A DNA stretch of 64,000 bases from Metellina segmentata (Eukaryota > Arthropoda > Arachnida > Araneae > Tetragnathidae), in contig OX375883.1 of assembly GCA_947359465.1 (NCBI GenBank), forward strand, positions 17,610,088 to 17,674,087, given 5' to 3'. The notes under the pieces were generated by a model, which was not told the origin of the DNA, did not search any database, and saw only the letters and a program-made list of their open reading frames with translations. Positions within the stretch are counted from its first letter, which is position 1. Each line of letters begins with the position of its first letter. The position numbers and the translations under genes were made by a program. Below are positions 10,593-22,590 of the stretch, in pieces.

Positions 10593-12095
10593 CAGGGTGG
10601 TCCCGAATTCATGGTACAAACTTTAATGGTAGGTACAGGACATTGTAACAATGATTTATTGTATAGGAGTGTATAGTCGCAAGTGACGCGGTGAGGCGTA
10701 AACAGGGGAAATAAAAGGAAAGAGAAATGGAGTGATCGGTTGGTATCATTGCCGGTAGAGGGCAGTAGATGTCTAGCCGCTGTTGAACATGATGCATCGC
10801 AGTAGGGAAAAGCGCCATTCACAATTGTGCTGCCGTAGACGATGGGTGACTTTACGTATGCAGAAAAAGCAGACATGCATTACATGTACGGCCGTGCAAA
10901 TGGTAACGGCAGAGCTGCGTTACGAATGTATCGCGCGGAGTATCCTGATCGACGAATGCCGGATCATAGAATTTTTCAACGGTTACATCGTCAACTTTGT
11001 GAAACAGGTGCGTTCGACGTCAACAGACATGGCGCTGGTCGAGTAAGAGCTGTACGCACTCCAAGGCTGGAAGAAAGCATCTTGAACATTGTGGCTGATA
11101 GACCCGAGTCAAGCACAAGAACTGTTGCGCGTGACGTAGGTGTGAGTCATCAGACTGTATGCAGAGTGTTAAACGAAAATCGCTTACACCCCTTCCATTT
11201 TCAGAAAGTACAAGCATTGAATCCGGCAGATTATCCTCGCCGCGTGAACTTCTGCCTGTGGGTGATGCAGCAATGTGCGTTGCAGCCGGATTTCGTAGAT
11301 TATGTGCTATTTACAGATGAAGCGACATTTTCACGCGAGGGTGTCTTTAATGCGCACAATTCCCATGTGTGGGCAACCGATAGTCCACATGCAACGCGTC
11401 GACATGCGTTTCAACAACGTTTCAGTATTAATGTGTGGGCTGGTATTGTGAACGACTTTTTGATTGGCCCATACTTACTACCCACGCGGCTCACTGGCGG
11501 AAGCTATCTTATTTTTCTGAAAGAAGTGTTACCACAACTGCTGCATGATGTTCCGATCGCCATTCGTAACCGCATGTGGTTTCAGCACGATGGGGCGCCA
11601 GCACACTTCAGCATTGATGTACGGAATTACCTGAATGCCACGTTTGGTACTCGATGGATTGGGCGTGGTGGACCAGTCCCTTGGCCACCCCGATCTCCCG
11701 ATTTATCGAGCCTCGATTACTTTTTATGGGGACATCTAAAGCATCTTGTTTATGAGACTCCAGTTGACTCAGATGAGGATCTCGTCGCTCGCTTATCTGT
11801 AGCTGCTGCAGGTGTGCGTGAAATACCAGGCATCTTTGAACGTGTACGCCAATCGCTCCACCGACGCTGTCAAGCATGTATCGATACTGGTGGACGCAAT
11901 TTTGAACAATTACTGTAAACATGACACTTGTCAACAACGCTTTCAATAAAATCTTTGTTTTTCCTTTCGGCCGTTATTTCCCCTGTTTTCGCCTCACCGC
12001 GTCACTTGCGACTATACATTCCTATACAATAAATCATTGTTACAATGTCCTGTACCTACCATTAAAGTTTGTACCATGAATTCGGGACCACCCTG
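10593..12095 (+). mobile_element. mariner-superfamily element, DD41D (rosa-like), apparently complete
   Basis: The ends CAGGGTGGTCCCG at 10593 and CGGGACCACCCTG at 12095 begin long terminal inverted repeats of about 115-120 bp. They are nearly perfect, differing for example at TAGGAGTG versus TAGGAATG. TA dinucleotides flank both ends (10591-10592, 12096-12097), the mariner target duplication. One uninterrupted transposase ORF lies between. The 1503-bp element is inserted in the CR1 spacer. Confidence 0.92.
10842..11918 (+). CDS. mariner DD41D transposase, intact
   Basis: A 358-residue uninterrupted protein. The N-terminal third has two helix-turn-helix modules (around TYAEKADMHYMYG and RTVARDVGVSHQTVCRVL). 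The catalytic triad reads VLFTDEA, WFQHDGAPAH and PDLSSLDYF; I count 41 residues between the second and third Asp. It binds the inverted repeats, cuts and integrates at TA. The ORF has no frameshift or stop and the TIRs match, so this copy could be recent or active. Confidence 0.92.
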   Translation: MGDFTYAEKADMHYMYGRANGNGRAALRMYRAEYPDRRMPDHRIFQRLHRQLCETGAFDVNRHGAGRVRAVRTPRLEESILNIVADRPESSTRTVARDVGVSHQTVCRVLNENRLHPFHFQKVQALNPADYPRRVNFCLWVMQQCALQPDFVDYVLFTDEATFSREGVFNAHNSHVWATDSPHATRRHAFQQRFSINVWAGIVNDFLIGPYLLPTRLTGGSYLIFLKEVLPQLLHDVPIAIRNRMWFQHDGAPAHFSIDVRNYLNATFGTRWIGRGGPVPWPPRSPDLSSLDYFLWGHLKHLVYETPVDSDEDLVARLSVAAAGVREIPGIFERVRQSLHRRCQACIDTGGRNFEQLL

Positions 12096-12102
12096 TATAA
12101 GG

Positions 12103-13458
12103 GTGAAAAATAAGCTAAAAGTATTTGATTGTAATGCTCGCAGTGTGAGAAATAAAATTGATGAGCTCAAGGCAATTGCACAAGCAGAGGATATAGATAT
12201 CATTGGGATTACTGAAAGTTGGGCAAGCAGTGAAGATGCACAAATTTTAGAGTTAAGTGGATTCACAATGTTTAGCGAGGACAGAGTGAATAGGAAAGGG
12301 GGTGGGGTTTTGATTCATGTGAGAGAATTTTTAAACTGTACGGAAATAAAGTTAAATAGTAAAACTGAGTGTATAGAATCAGTCTGGGTGAAACTGAATA
12401 CAGACAAAGGCAAAGGACTAATTCTGGGTAATATATATAGACCTCCTGTTTGTAGTCAAGAGCAGGAAAAGGGCGTGTGCAATCTGACAAACGAAGCATG
12501 TCAAAAAGGAGAATTAATTTTAATGGGGGACTATAACTATCCAAATATTGACTGGACAAACAATCTAGCTACAAATGGGAAAGGGGCAGAATTTTTGGAA
12601 GTGATACAGGATTGTTTTTTGTACCAGATGGTGTATGAAGATACTAGGGACAATGCAATATTGGATTTGATTTTCAGCAATGATGAGGATAGGGTGCAGG
12701 ATTTGGTTATAGGTGAGCCACTGGGAGAAAGTGATCATAGAAGTATCAGATTAAAAATACATTTTCAGTCAGCATACACAATCAATAGTAGGATAATTCC
12801 AAATTTCAGAAAGGTAAATTTTTATAGGATAAGGGAAGAGTTAAAGGAAACATTCAAAGGGGGATTATTAGCACCGCATCATTCTGAACAATGGGAGGAA
12901 TTCAAGAATAAGTTAGAGAGGGTGTTAAAAAAACATGTAAAGTTCAGGAAAAAAGGAAAATCTAGAAAATTGCTCCCTATGTGGTTTTCAGGGGAAACAC
13001 ACAAAGCTTTAAAATTAAAACAAAGAACATACAGGTTATATAAAAGCACTGGTATCGACAAGGACAAGGAGGCATATCAGAAAGCCAGAAAGGAGTTTAA
13101 AACTATTAGTCGGAAGCAAAAGGTGTCCTTGGAGGAAAAACTAGCAAGGGAAATAAATATAAACCCAAAATAATTTTTTGCATATGCAAGTGGTAAAATT
13201 AAATTTAGTACTACACTGCGCCCGTTGGAGGGGAAGGGAGCTGAGTTCATTCAAGACGAGGTAGGAATGGCAAACGTGTTAAATGACTTTTTTCTGGGTT
13301 TTTTCAATGGTAACTATACTTTAAAAAAGGATCCCAAGGATGGAGCATTTGCAGGGGGTATAATTAAAGAATGCAAATTTAACAGGGAAGAAATAGTACA
13401 TCAGTTGAAAAGAATTAAGCCATCTAAAGCACCAGGGCCAGACGATATTTATCAGTGA
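12103..13458 (+). pseudogene. CR1 LINE ORF2: apurinic-type endonuclease and start of RT
   Basis: Coding begins right after the mariner 3' end and runs to 13173, with the APE-type endonuclease motifs FDCNARS, ITESW, YRPP, GDYNYPNIDW and GESDHRSI. A stop at 13171-13173 is followed in another frame (13225-13458) by the RT N-terminal linker ending in PSKAPGPDD. The enzyme nicks target DNA to prime reverse transcription. It is truncated before any RT catalytic motif. Confidence 0.8.
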
Positions 13459-15597
13459 GTACTAGTGGAGAGTTTACTGAAAAAATTCACTTCTTTGCAA
13501 TCCTTGTTGAGCAATTCTTGCTGCAAAACACGTTTCAAAATTACTCTAGAATTGGAAAACATTATGGTTATGCACAAACATAACTATATTCTGCACTAAC
13601 TGTGAAATTTTGAACAGTGCGAAGTCCTCAGACTGAGGAAGTATACATAAAACATTTGAAGTAAATCAACGTCCAGTGCAAGCTTTCACCGAAATGGGAA
13701 AAGGTCATGCAGCATTAGACATTTTCGTCATTAATGAATTTGCCCACCATTGATTCAAAGATATTTACAAGACATTTAGTGCACAAGAGAAAGTGCTAAG
13801 AATCAGTTAGAATGCATCCGTGAAGAGGTGAAAAAGTCTCACCGGGACGCAAATAGTTCGCAAATCTAACGTATTAGATATTTGTGTTAGTTACGATGCC
13901 ACGTGGCAAAAACGAGGTTTTACTTCAAATTATGCTGTAGATTGCGTGATTGATGTGTTACCGGGTATATCATTGATTACGAAGTGCTGTCAAAGTTCTG
14001 CCATGAGTGTGTTGTTACAGGTAAAGACCTTCGCAAGAACTGAATTTATGTGGTATTAGGGACACTTTCTTGAATGTTAAAAAAACTACAGTGTACCTTC
14101 AGACGGAATGGAAGTAGAAATTGCATCTCGTTTATGATCTCGCTCAACCACTCATGGATATAGGTACTTAGCATATGTCGCTGATGGAGACTCGAGTACT
14201 TTTATTACTCTCCAGAAAAAGCAAATATATGGACCAGATGTCAAACTGGTAAAAGAAGAATGCATTAACCATGTCGGGAAAATAATGGGTACTGCCCTTC
14301 GAAAACGTGTAAAGTTTGAAAAGAAACGGGGTAACATTGGGTGGAAAGAAGCACGGAAGTTTAACTGAAGTTGCTATTAAAAAAATCACTCGCTACTATC
14401 AGAACTCCATTTTTCGAAATAAAAATGATATTCTGAGTATGAAAATCGATATTTATGCCATACTACAGCATTGCTCATCTACGGACAGTAAACCAAGGCA
14501 CAAAACATGCCCTTCAGGGAAAAAGACGTGATGCTTCTACAACCGAGCACTTGCCCACAGTAAAACACCCGCATCTCACAAGTCTAGTATGAGTACGCCT
14601 TTAAGAGAAGATGCTGTTGCGAAAATGATGCCCATTTTTCAATTGCTAGCATCATATTCTCGGCTTTCCAAGTGTTGCAAAGGAGAAACACAAAACCGAA
14701 ATGAGTCGTTACATAGTGTGATTTGGAGCAGTTTGAAAACAGTTAGCTGCTCAAAGGTACCAGTCGACATTGCTGCTGGAAGGGGTGTTATGGACTTCAA
14801 TGAAGGAATTAACAAATCATTAGTCCAAGTGATGAAATCATATATCATGTCTCCTGGCAGCTCAACTGTTAACGTTTTGAAGCGTAAAATATGTCGACGC
14901 ATCCGAAAAGCTACTAACAAAAATACAGTTGCGTACAAATTGTACCGTAGAAAGGTACTATTGGCAAAAAATATATATATAATCAAAGGTCTAAAGACAG
15001 CAACGGATTTACTTAGGTACCCGGAGGTTTCTAAGGTAATAAAATTTCACTTTTGTAACTGATTTTCAATACTGAAACTGTAAGTGATTTTTCTCCGTAA
15101 TGGATTTTTCACACTTTTCCCAACTTTAAAAGGATATAACTCAAAATCTATTCTAGACAATTGCATGAAATTTGGTATGTATATTCTTCATACATATTTA
15201 AAAGATTTGTCATGAGGAATTTGAAAAATTATTGATATATTTCAAAATATAAGTGTTTTCATAAATTATAAATTCCAAAAATGCTAATTTTTAATTAAAA
15301 ATTTTTTAGTATTTTTTATATGTATTAAAAAACTGTGAAAGACAAATTTTTAATTAGATTATCTGCTTTTTGAAAATGTATATATTGTGTATTTTGATGA
15401 ATAATTTAACAAGTTATATCAAAAGTAAACACAGTCACTTTTTTTAAAATTTGAAAAAATTTTCAACTGATATCAAGTTAATTTGTATCATTTTCTATTT
15501 GTAAATTAGATGCTATGTCTGCATTAAAAATTTCAAAGCAATATTTTTATTAGCAAAAAAAATAGAAAACTGTGTCCCGGCCCCCCCTTAACGGTTT
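13459..15597 (+). mobile_element. Mutator-like DNA transposon relic (copy 1)
   Basis: Fragments of a Mutator-like transposase run through several frames from about 13640 to 15062, followed by an AT-rich tail. The right end near 15570-15597 reads GTGTCCCGGCCCCCCCTTA, similar to the inverted ends of the copy at 32731-35446. No left terminal repeat is visible where it joins the truncated CR1 RT at about 13458. Confidence 0.7.
13640..15062 (+). pseudogene. Mutator-like transposase, multiple frameshifts and stops
   Basis: Recognisable blocks are MGKGHAALDIF (about 13694), VSYDATWQKRGFTSNYAVD (about 13887), GKKHGSLTEVAIKKITRYYQ (about 14344) and the near-intact last 157 codons (14589-15062) with GETQNRNESLHSVIW. 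The order matches the homologous gene at 33430-34836. The likely role is DDE-type cut-and-paste transposition. Interrupted by stops between 13740 and 14320. Confidence 0.75.
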
Positions 15598-15612
15598 TAT
15601 CCTCACTTATCC

Positions 15613-16179
15613 ATGGAACATAGTAAAAAGTTTGCGTTGGTACCATTAGACCGCATGCAAGAATTTGAAGAACATCATCTAAGTGAATTGGATACACAGA
15701 TAAAGAAACTGAGTGACGATGACAAAGTGAAGTTGTATAATCAAATTTTACAGAAATACGTTACCTTCCCAAATGTGAATGTTGCCAAACCCGTGGTGCA
15801 TAACACTCCAGAAACAGAAGCTGAAAACAACTTAGAAGTGGAAACCAAGATTCTGGAAACTGTTCCTGTGAAACTTAAAGATGCTGCGCGGAAGATCATA
15901 GACTTTTTCAGACAACATGACATCTCTTGGAATCGAAAAAAAGAACTTACGGTGAATCAAAAAACGATTCCTGGTTCAGATGTTGTACAACTGTTGAATT
16001 TTCTATTGCGATATCGAAGTAGAAGACCAGATGCTTTTGAACAGTTTAATAAAATATTGACATTAAACAAGCTTCCTCAAGAATTTGTGAAAAATACTTA
16101 TTTAACAAAAATGAAAACTATGTGTGCAAGACTTAAAAGAAAAAAAATATCTTTAAATAAAACATGGCTAAAGTTGTAG
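15613..16179 (+). CDS. Polinton/adintovirus-associated protein of unknown function, intact
   Basis: A 188-residue open frame starting at ATG 15613 with FALVPLDRMQEFEEH, an acidic helical linker, then KAARKIIDF-type and IPGSDVVQLLNFLLRYR segments, ending in a Lys-rich tail. AATAAA follows at 16202. I recognise the pattern (a VP-start, a helical repeat, an RYR-like motif) as a protein commonly adjacent to the small core-type gene in metazoan Polinton-like elements, but no biochemical role is known to me. It converges with PolB copy A on the other strand and is one of the few undamaged ORFs here. 16180-16544 holds no gene apart from poly-A signals and AT-rich sequence. Confidence 0.5.
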   Translation: MEHSKKFALVPLDRMQEFEEHHLSELDTQIKKLSDDDKVKLYNQILQKYVTFPNVNVAKPVVHNTPETEAENNLEVETKILETVPVKLKDAARKIIDFFRQHDISWNRKKELTVNQKTIPGSDVVQLLNFLLRYRSRRPDAFEQFNKILTLNKLPQEFVKNTYLTKMKTMCARLKRKKISLNKTWLKL

Positions 16180-16544
16180 AGAAAATATACCTTTTTCCTG
16201 AATAAATAGATTCTTTACCTTTACATCTCAGTGTTATGTATCTCCCCCCCCCCCTTTACTAAGAAGGTTTTAAGATAAGCAAATTTGTAATTTTCTTGGA
16301 CGTTCTTGTTGCGGATTTCCTTTTAAAGTTAAATATTCCTAAAACTCAATAGTTTACTTTTACACAGTTAAATAAACCTTTTTACTTGAAATATATAATT
16401 TAACAAAAGAAAAAAATCTAATAATAAAATACAGACTCGCTTTTGAAAAGTGCAAAAACATTTATTTACCCACGATGAATACATATTTACATTATATATT
16501 TTTACAGTAGTTTTGTACGTTTTGTATATTTTTTCCTACGGGGG

Positions 16545-17830
16545 ACAAAGGGATCTATGATTGATGCTCAAATTAATCTGAAAAAAAATCTGAAACAAAA
16601 GTTTGAAATTACTAAGAATAATTTAATTCAACAAAAGCAAAATCTAACGTATAATAATATAAATAAAAGACAAACTCGTTTGGAAATAAAAGAATACGTA
16701 CCCAAAGCTTTTCTCCCTAATAACCATAAGATAGAGTCGTCAGATCATCTTGTAAGACTCTCTTGTTGTATACAGCTTTATATACCTTCGTCTCCTCTTT
16801 GTTTATCACTTTCCTTCCTTTGTATCCCTACAAATTTTCGTTGGATTATGAAGGGGAATAGAAGCGTAGGGATCCCCCCCCCCCTGCAAATCAGAGTTTT
16901 TACCCACTCAAAATTCATCAATTGCGAATTCCGAAAGTTGAGAGTAAATCCTCTAACTTTGCAATAGGTCTTCCCTGTCGCTGTTCTAAAAGCATAATTC
17001 TTTGGACCACCTGAAATGTATGATAAAAATATTATAGTGAAAAATGATACTGTACAATGTAGATTGTCTATAAATTTTTTTTTTAATGTATGCTGTTCCT
17101 CTAAAAAAAAGTATTATTCTATCGAGGGGGAAAAGTTACAGCATTATCAAATACTAAACATTTACTATGGGATCATTTCCAGAATATTAACTTATTATAA
17201 CGCTTACCGGAGACGAAAGTAGTTATAATGTCTCCATTAAGTTCGTCGGTCAATTCCCCCCAAAAATTCCCCAATGGTGGATCAATGACTCCATCACTTG
17301 TATATTATTGAGTCAGTGTCGTTATAGAGTACGGCATGCCCCAACTTATCCATTTCGGAATATAATTTGAGCCGTGCCCAAGCAGTTGTGAAGGCAGCTA
17401 TAAAGATGTTAGTAGAGCTGTCTTGCGGTATATACTCTTTTAGCAAGTCCCATTGAACTGCAGCAGTTTTAGGGGTAGGAAAGTATAAGTCTTTAACCTG
17501 TAAAAATATTTGTTTTAAAAATAGTAATAATTTTCAGAAAGGTATATTTCTTTACACAACAAAATATTAAAATAACTTACATTCTTTTTTGGATCCAGCA
17601 GCGTCTTGTTAAAATCAGACAACGTGTTTATGTAGGTGAGTTGCCCTTTATTTAGATCCATGCCCCGTCTATGATAAAGAAACGAGATAATGATAAAATT
17701 GTGCCAAAGTGTAAATAGGATCATTTTTAAAGGAACTAAAAAACTAATCCAGAAATTTTCCTTCCCCAAAAGCTGTTTCGGGCCAATTTACCCACTTGGC
17801 GTCTTCCTGGATTTAGGGAACTTTTTACAG
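16545..17830 (-). pseudogene. PolB copy A, C-terminal half (palm and thumb)
   Basis: Minus-strand exons of a protein-primed-type family B DNA polymerase. From 17830 downward: NPGRRQVGKLARNSFWG, then an intron, LNKGQLTYINTL, donor GTAAGT after PKKN, then IKDLYFP-like exon 17500-17305. That exon contains the catalytic motif YNDTDSIIY, followed by a one-base frameshift. Later exon 16979-16870 reads GPKNYAFRTATGKTYCKVRG, and a tail near 16750-16690 has VYNKRVLQDD. These are the palm motif C and C-terminal motifs of virus/Polinton PolB. Confidence 0.75.
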
Positions 17831-17839
17831 GGTTCCCAC

Positions 17840-20460
17840 TTTTTTTTTCAAACTAAAAATAAGCGCTTTCTAAGGACTTAAATAAAACATTGTAGAAGCC
17901 GTATTTTACAATTAAGTACATGATTTTCGTCGAAGTGGGGATGCTCTTATAGATTAGTTAATCTTATAAGAACAGTAATGTGTAAAAAATTTAATATTCA
18001 AGTCTATTTTCTAAAAATAATATACAAAATAACAAAAATGGGATTTTTCAAAAAAAGCCCAGTCTGATTTTTACAAAAGTCAGCAGTTAATATTGGGGCA
18101 TTCAAGCATACACATATTAGTAATATGTAAATATATAAAGAAATAATAGAATGGGGGGAGACCGCAAGGAAAAAAATCTTTTAAACTTACCACAATCTTC
18201 AAGGTTTAAAAATTGCTTATATATATATACACACAAGTTTTTTTACTTAAAAACGTATACCTGCAATTAAATTATATGAAAGAAAAAGAGTAATGGAGCG
18301 TAAAATTGAAATATTTGAATTAATGTAATTTTATTGACTGTAACAAATAAAATACATTAAAACCTTATATATTACAAATATTAAATTTATTATTAAAAAT
18401 TCTTTTTAAATTTTCATCACATATGCAACGAAAAATATTTTTTTTAAATCCTGAAATCAGAATAAATCCTGATACATTCATCTGTGTTTCAATTGACTTC
18501 TTTTTCAGATATCTGATTGTCCAATTCCTTAATTTCGAATCTTTTTTCTTTTATATCTCTTCGCAGTGCATTTGCTTTTATGAAAAGGGAAATATTTTTA
18601 GAAGATTCAGCCTTACTAGACAATTCTTCTGCTGAATTTTTCATAACTGATATATTAGCTTGAATAAAAGCTTTTTTTGATTTTAAGTAGTTTAATTCTT
18701 CAATATTCCTTTTTCTACTTTTTTCTAAACTTTCCTGATTTTCAATTTTACGTTGTTCTTCCAAATGAAAGAAATACTTTTGCCTTGAAGAAGAGACAAA
18801 TTTTCTCATCTCTTTTGTAGTTGTAGTATGAATATCATTCGAATTATTTGCATTCTCATAAATGAGCCTCTGAGCAATGTAAGATTCCTTTTTTAAATTT
18901 TCTACCTCCAAAGATTTATTAACGCTGAACCCACGTTCTACCGTGGCTTGTCCATGTGATAAAACCATAAGAAGTTTCATTATCCTCCATAATTTTCACT
19001 TCCTCTGCATCTTTAAGTAAAAAATCACTTAAAAAACTATCTAGTCTATCAGACTTTGGATTAAAGGTTTTGAATAATGTCGAGTACTTCGAGACTGTTG
19101 TTTGTAAGAACTCTTTAAATTGAAGCAATAAGGCATCACATTCCTCTTCAGCAACAATTTTTTTTTGACAGAAATGTAATAAAACCTGTTTTATTGAACT
19201 TGCACAATTACCTTGCTCAGAGGCCATTTTACTTGGATCTATGAACGAAGCACTGCGAACAAGGGAATAGCAAATGGGCGATTTAGAAAGGTCTGGAGAA
19301 ATTTTATTATAAATCCTCTACAGTCACGGCGTAAATTCATAACATCTATATCAGAAACTGCTTTATCTTTCTGTTTCATCTTTTCTTTAATTAATTTATC
19401 ACCAACAAATCCTACACTGACTTTATCTAGAGTAGTATAATACTTTGCATCAGTGAAGTCGAACTGGCATAGCTTGCGTGCTGTTGATATATTCTTTTTG
19501 GTTTCATGTTTTAAAATATTGAAATAATCTATCAATTGATTGATTAATTTCAACACATCACTGGCAAAAAAGGCACAAGTGGCTTCTCATTTTGATACAT
19601 TTCCAGAAATGGCAAGAGCAATTTTGCTACAGCCAAGAAAAAATTAAATTTGATGATGATCAACTCATCCTTTACAGCTCCTGCTATATTCTGGAAGGAC
19701 TTGTTATTGACTTTAGGTAAAGTATTATTTTCAACACTCTGAACATATTTTTTAATATCACACCAAATTTCTATGGCACGTTCCAAAGGTGGTACATTTT
19801 CTAACCATCTGTAAGCCACAAAATTTTAGGGGAAGTTTTTTTTTTAGACTCCGAGACTTCTTCAAAATGTTCCCTTCTTGCTGGTGAATCTATAAACAAC
19901 CAGTACAAGGAGATTAGAATGCCATTTACATTCCAGTCAGTAGTAGATGCTCCATGTTTAAAAGAATTATTCATAATATGTAGCCCACAGCTACCGATAC
20001 ATATTATATCTTTCCCATATTCTTTTTTTATCTCATCTTGAAGAGAATCATAAAATTTCCAGTTAACATTTGGACCGTCCATCGAAACATGTAAAAGCTT
20101 CGATAAATCTAACTTACCGACAGCTTTTCGGAAAGCTGATAATATGTCATCATACCTTGAATGGCCAATGAAGGAAGAAGTGAAGTATTGAGTTTTTACT
20201 TGGCATTCTTCAGCATTCCAATACCTAATGTGAATGTCCATTTGTTTTTTCTGCTTAGATTTATTTAAAGTCTCATCAAATAAGAGCGTGAAAAAATCCA
20301 CATGTTGCAAGTTTGCAAAAAACAAACTCTTATAATATGGGGCTAATCCAAAGCAACACATATACGCACATTTAGTTGCTCCACAAGTAAATTGCTTTGC
20401 AGTCAGTCTATCTGGAAACATCCTTACAAACAACTTACCACTTTGTTCACATGCATTATA
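17840..20460 (-). mobile_element. hAT-like DNA transposon inside PolB copy A
   Basis: PolB coding stops just before about 20460 and resumes near 17830. Between them lies a transposase in minus orientation. Several hundred PolB codons that should lie between the flanks are absent, so the insertion came with, or was followed by, a deletion. Terminal repeats and an 8-bp duplication were not found by eye. 17840-18488 is non-coding. Confidence 0.55.
18489..20433 (-). pseudogene. hAT-like transposase
   Basis: Successive minus-strand frames 19801-20433, 19550-19819, 19239-19556, 18919-19227 and 18489-18980 give one protein in order. It has TLLFDETLNKSKQKKQMDIH (catalytic-domain start), HVSMDGPNVNWKF, CGLHIMNNSFKHG, TRWLENVPPLERAIE-type block, and a C-terminal dimerisation-type region with QATVERGFSVNK. 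The ATVERGFS motif corresponds to the hAT C-terminal dimerisation domain. A Lys/Glu-rich tail follows to 18489. Three or four frame changes indicate a pseudogene; the BED-finger N-terminus is not present. Confidence 0.65.
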
Positions 20461-20469
20461 CGAGAAATG

Positions 20470-22590
20470 CTGCCATGGACGCCGATGCGATGGTTACATA
20501 ACTATAATATACATATAATTAAAATCATAAAAGAGGAATTGGGGTGAGAAACCTGTACTTAAAACGAGTCTGCAAAGTATATATATTTATCAGAAGGGGT
20601 CCACTGCTGTAATTTCCAAAAACTGCCCCCTGAATTCTAACAGCATCTTCGGAGGATATCGACATCAGATCTTTAAAAAAAAGTATTTATTTCAAAATAC
20701 ATTTTCATTTCTTCTTGGAAGTTGAATGTATCATCTCGATGTTCTTCATACCAAGACATAAAATCCGCTTGGTCAACAGGCGACATGCTGTCAGGACTAT
20801 AAAAACGTAAGTCAGGCAAAGATCCCACGTAGTCCTGATTTCCAGGAATATTAAATAAATGTGGGAAAAATCCCTTCTTAGGCTCCGTAATCCCAAAGCA
20901 GGATGGAAGTTTTGCTAATGGCATGGGCAAAAAGTTGTACGAATCAATGATAGTTAATTTTAAAGAAGTACATGCAATGGCCATTACCTTCGACCCGTTA
21001 GGTATTACGTGAGGAACCGTACCCTGCTCCAAGAGCCACGCCATGATAAATTGCCCATCAAAACTACAAATAAAAAATAAAACGATCGTTGAGTTTCATA
21101 TACAAGTAAGTTAACTTATTTAATCATCATGAAATTCATGGGCAGATATAAAAACTATTGACGTTAAAGTATGAAGAAATGATTTTATAATCAAAATCTT
21201 ACCCCTGCATGTTGTGCGCTACGGCCTTATAGTCCTTGTGTTTTTCTGTGAACAGCCAAGAGCAAAAATTTTTGTACGCAAAATAGCCTAAAAATACTTG
21301 TTCTTGACTATTAGCATACTGTGCTACAGCAAAATTTACTAGATGCTCCCCCGTTGAATGGTTAGTCTCAAAGTATATTAAGCATTCAGTTAAGCAAAGT
21401 AAATATCAGTACTCATAGATAAAAGAAAAAATAACCTACTCTACCACACAATGAAAATTGATTTGCTCCTGTTTTTGACTTGTGTGCAAAGTAGCAATCA
21501 TCTGATTGGCATAACCTATCATCTGATTGGCATAACCTAACCATAGCATCGCATTGGCTGTTCTTTCTCACAGTGCCACCGTAAACAGACGTGACACGCA
21601 TTGGGGCATCTAGGATCCTGTACATGATCATACGGCTTTTCACAGTACTCACAATAGAAGTTAGAGCCATAAAAGGCTTTTAAAGATTTTACAATATCGT
21701 AGTGTCCGTCGTGTAACCATAAATTTATCCTTCTTTGCTGTTCCGGTCCTTTATAAGTGACCTAAAATTAGTAACAAGAATTTAACAAATGCGTACAGTA
21801 TTATCAAGTTACTTTGCACAACTTAACAAACAGCCTATAAAAAGTTAAATATTTTTTTTAACTTATGAAATAATGAAATGCTTAAAAGAAATAGTAGGTA
21901 GGTAGGACAAAAATATATATTTTGCTTACTTTATTGAGATTTTGAGTAGATATTACTACTATTTGTATACCAAGGTGCTCTTCAAAAATACCAATTTCTG
22001 CATAAGTGCAAGGCCCCAACGGAACACCAGCTGCTGCATGTAGTTCTTTTGCTTTTCGGGTGAGAGCAGGTCTACGACGATCTCTCAGTGTTGTTATTTG
22101 GGTCGTGTTATCCAGGTGGGCTAAGGCGTAAATAGTAGCCTTTGCACAACAAAGTCATCCGCAGGTATAGATAGCACAGACCGCTTTTTAAGCCTAGATA
22201 CTTCCAGATTACAAATTCTTCGCCCACCAGCACCATCTGACGATGATATCATCCACAGTCAAGCCATAGTCCAGAGGAATCTCATCTTTCGACTGCAATA
22301 CTTCATCACGGTTGAAAGAATGTTTTCAATAGTGAGGCTGGAAACAGGCACCAGTTGTGTCGAAACTGGCTTATCTAGCCCATTAGCGTGAATACACTTT
22401 CTAATTGAATCGTGATCCCTCAGGCCTTGAGTGGCATGCTGTATCAGTGCAGCCATAAGGCGATGCACTAACTCTACTGTCAATGTAAGGTTTTTGAGAT
22501 GTTATCCTTTTCGTATTAATACGCGGGCTCGGAACGTAGCTTGTACGTTCTTGTACCATTCCTCCAAATGATAGCATCCTCTAACTGAAA
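20470..22590 (-). pseudogene. PolB copy A, N-terminal and exonuclease half, with introns
   Basis: Minus-strand exons in order. From 22590: a segment with QGLRDHDSIR and GLDKPVSTQLVP. Then LHAAAGVPLG to LNK before donor GTAAGC (21929). Next, exon 21761 with VTYKGPEQQRRINLWLHDG and zinc-binding CEYCEKPYDH...CHVCLR. Then the 3'-5' exonuclease exon ending before donor GTAAGA (21202). Last, exon 21063 with FDGQFIMAWLLEQG, NFLPMPLAKLPSCFG, and SDVDILRR near 20670. A final piece YVTIASASMAAF lies at about 20506-20470. Several stops are present. Introns 21762-21929 and 21064-21202 match copy B in position and phase. Confidence 0.8.

Larger units (their letters stand above)
9170..13458 (+). mobile_element. 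CR1-type LINE, 3'-truncated and interrupted
   Basis: The 5' region at about 9180-9640 is gene-free, with TTTTTCTGT motifs repeating at about 9527, 9556, 9584 and 9610. ORF1 (SGNH esterase) and the start of ORF2 (endonuclease, then the beginning of RT) follow. A complete mariner element splits the spacer between them. The RT stops after the motif PSKAPGPDDIY near 13455, where Mutator-like sequence takes over, so fingers, palm and thumb are missing. Confidence 0.8.
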
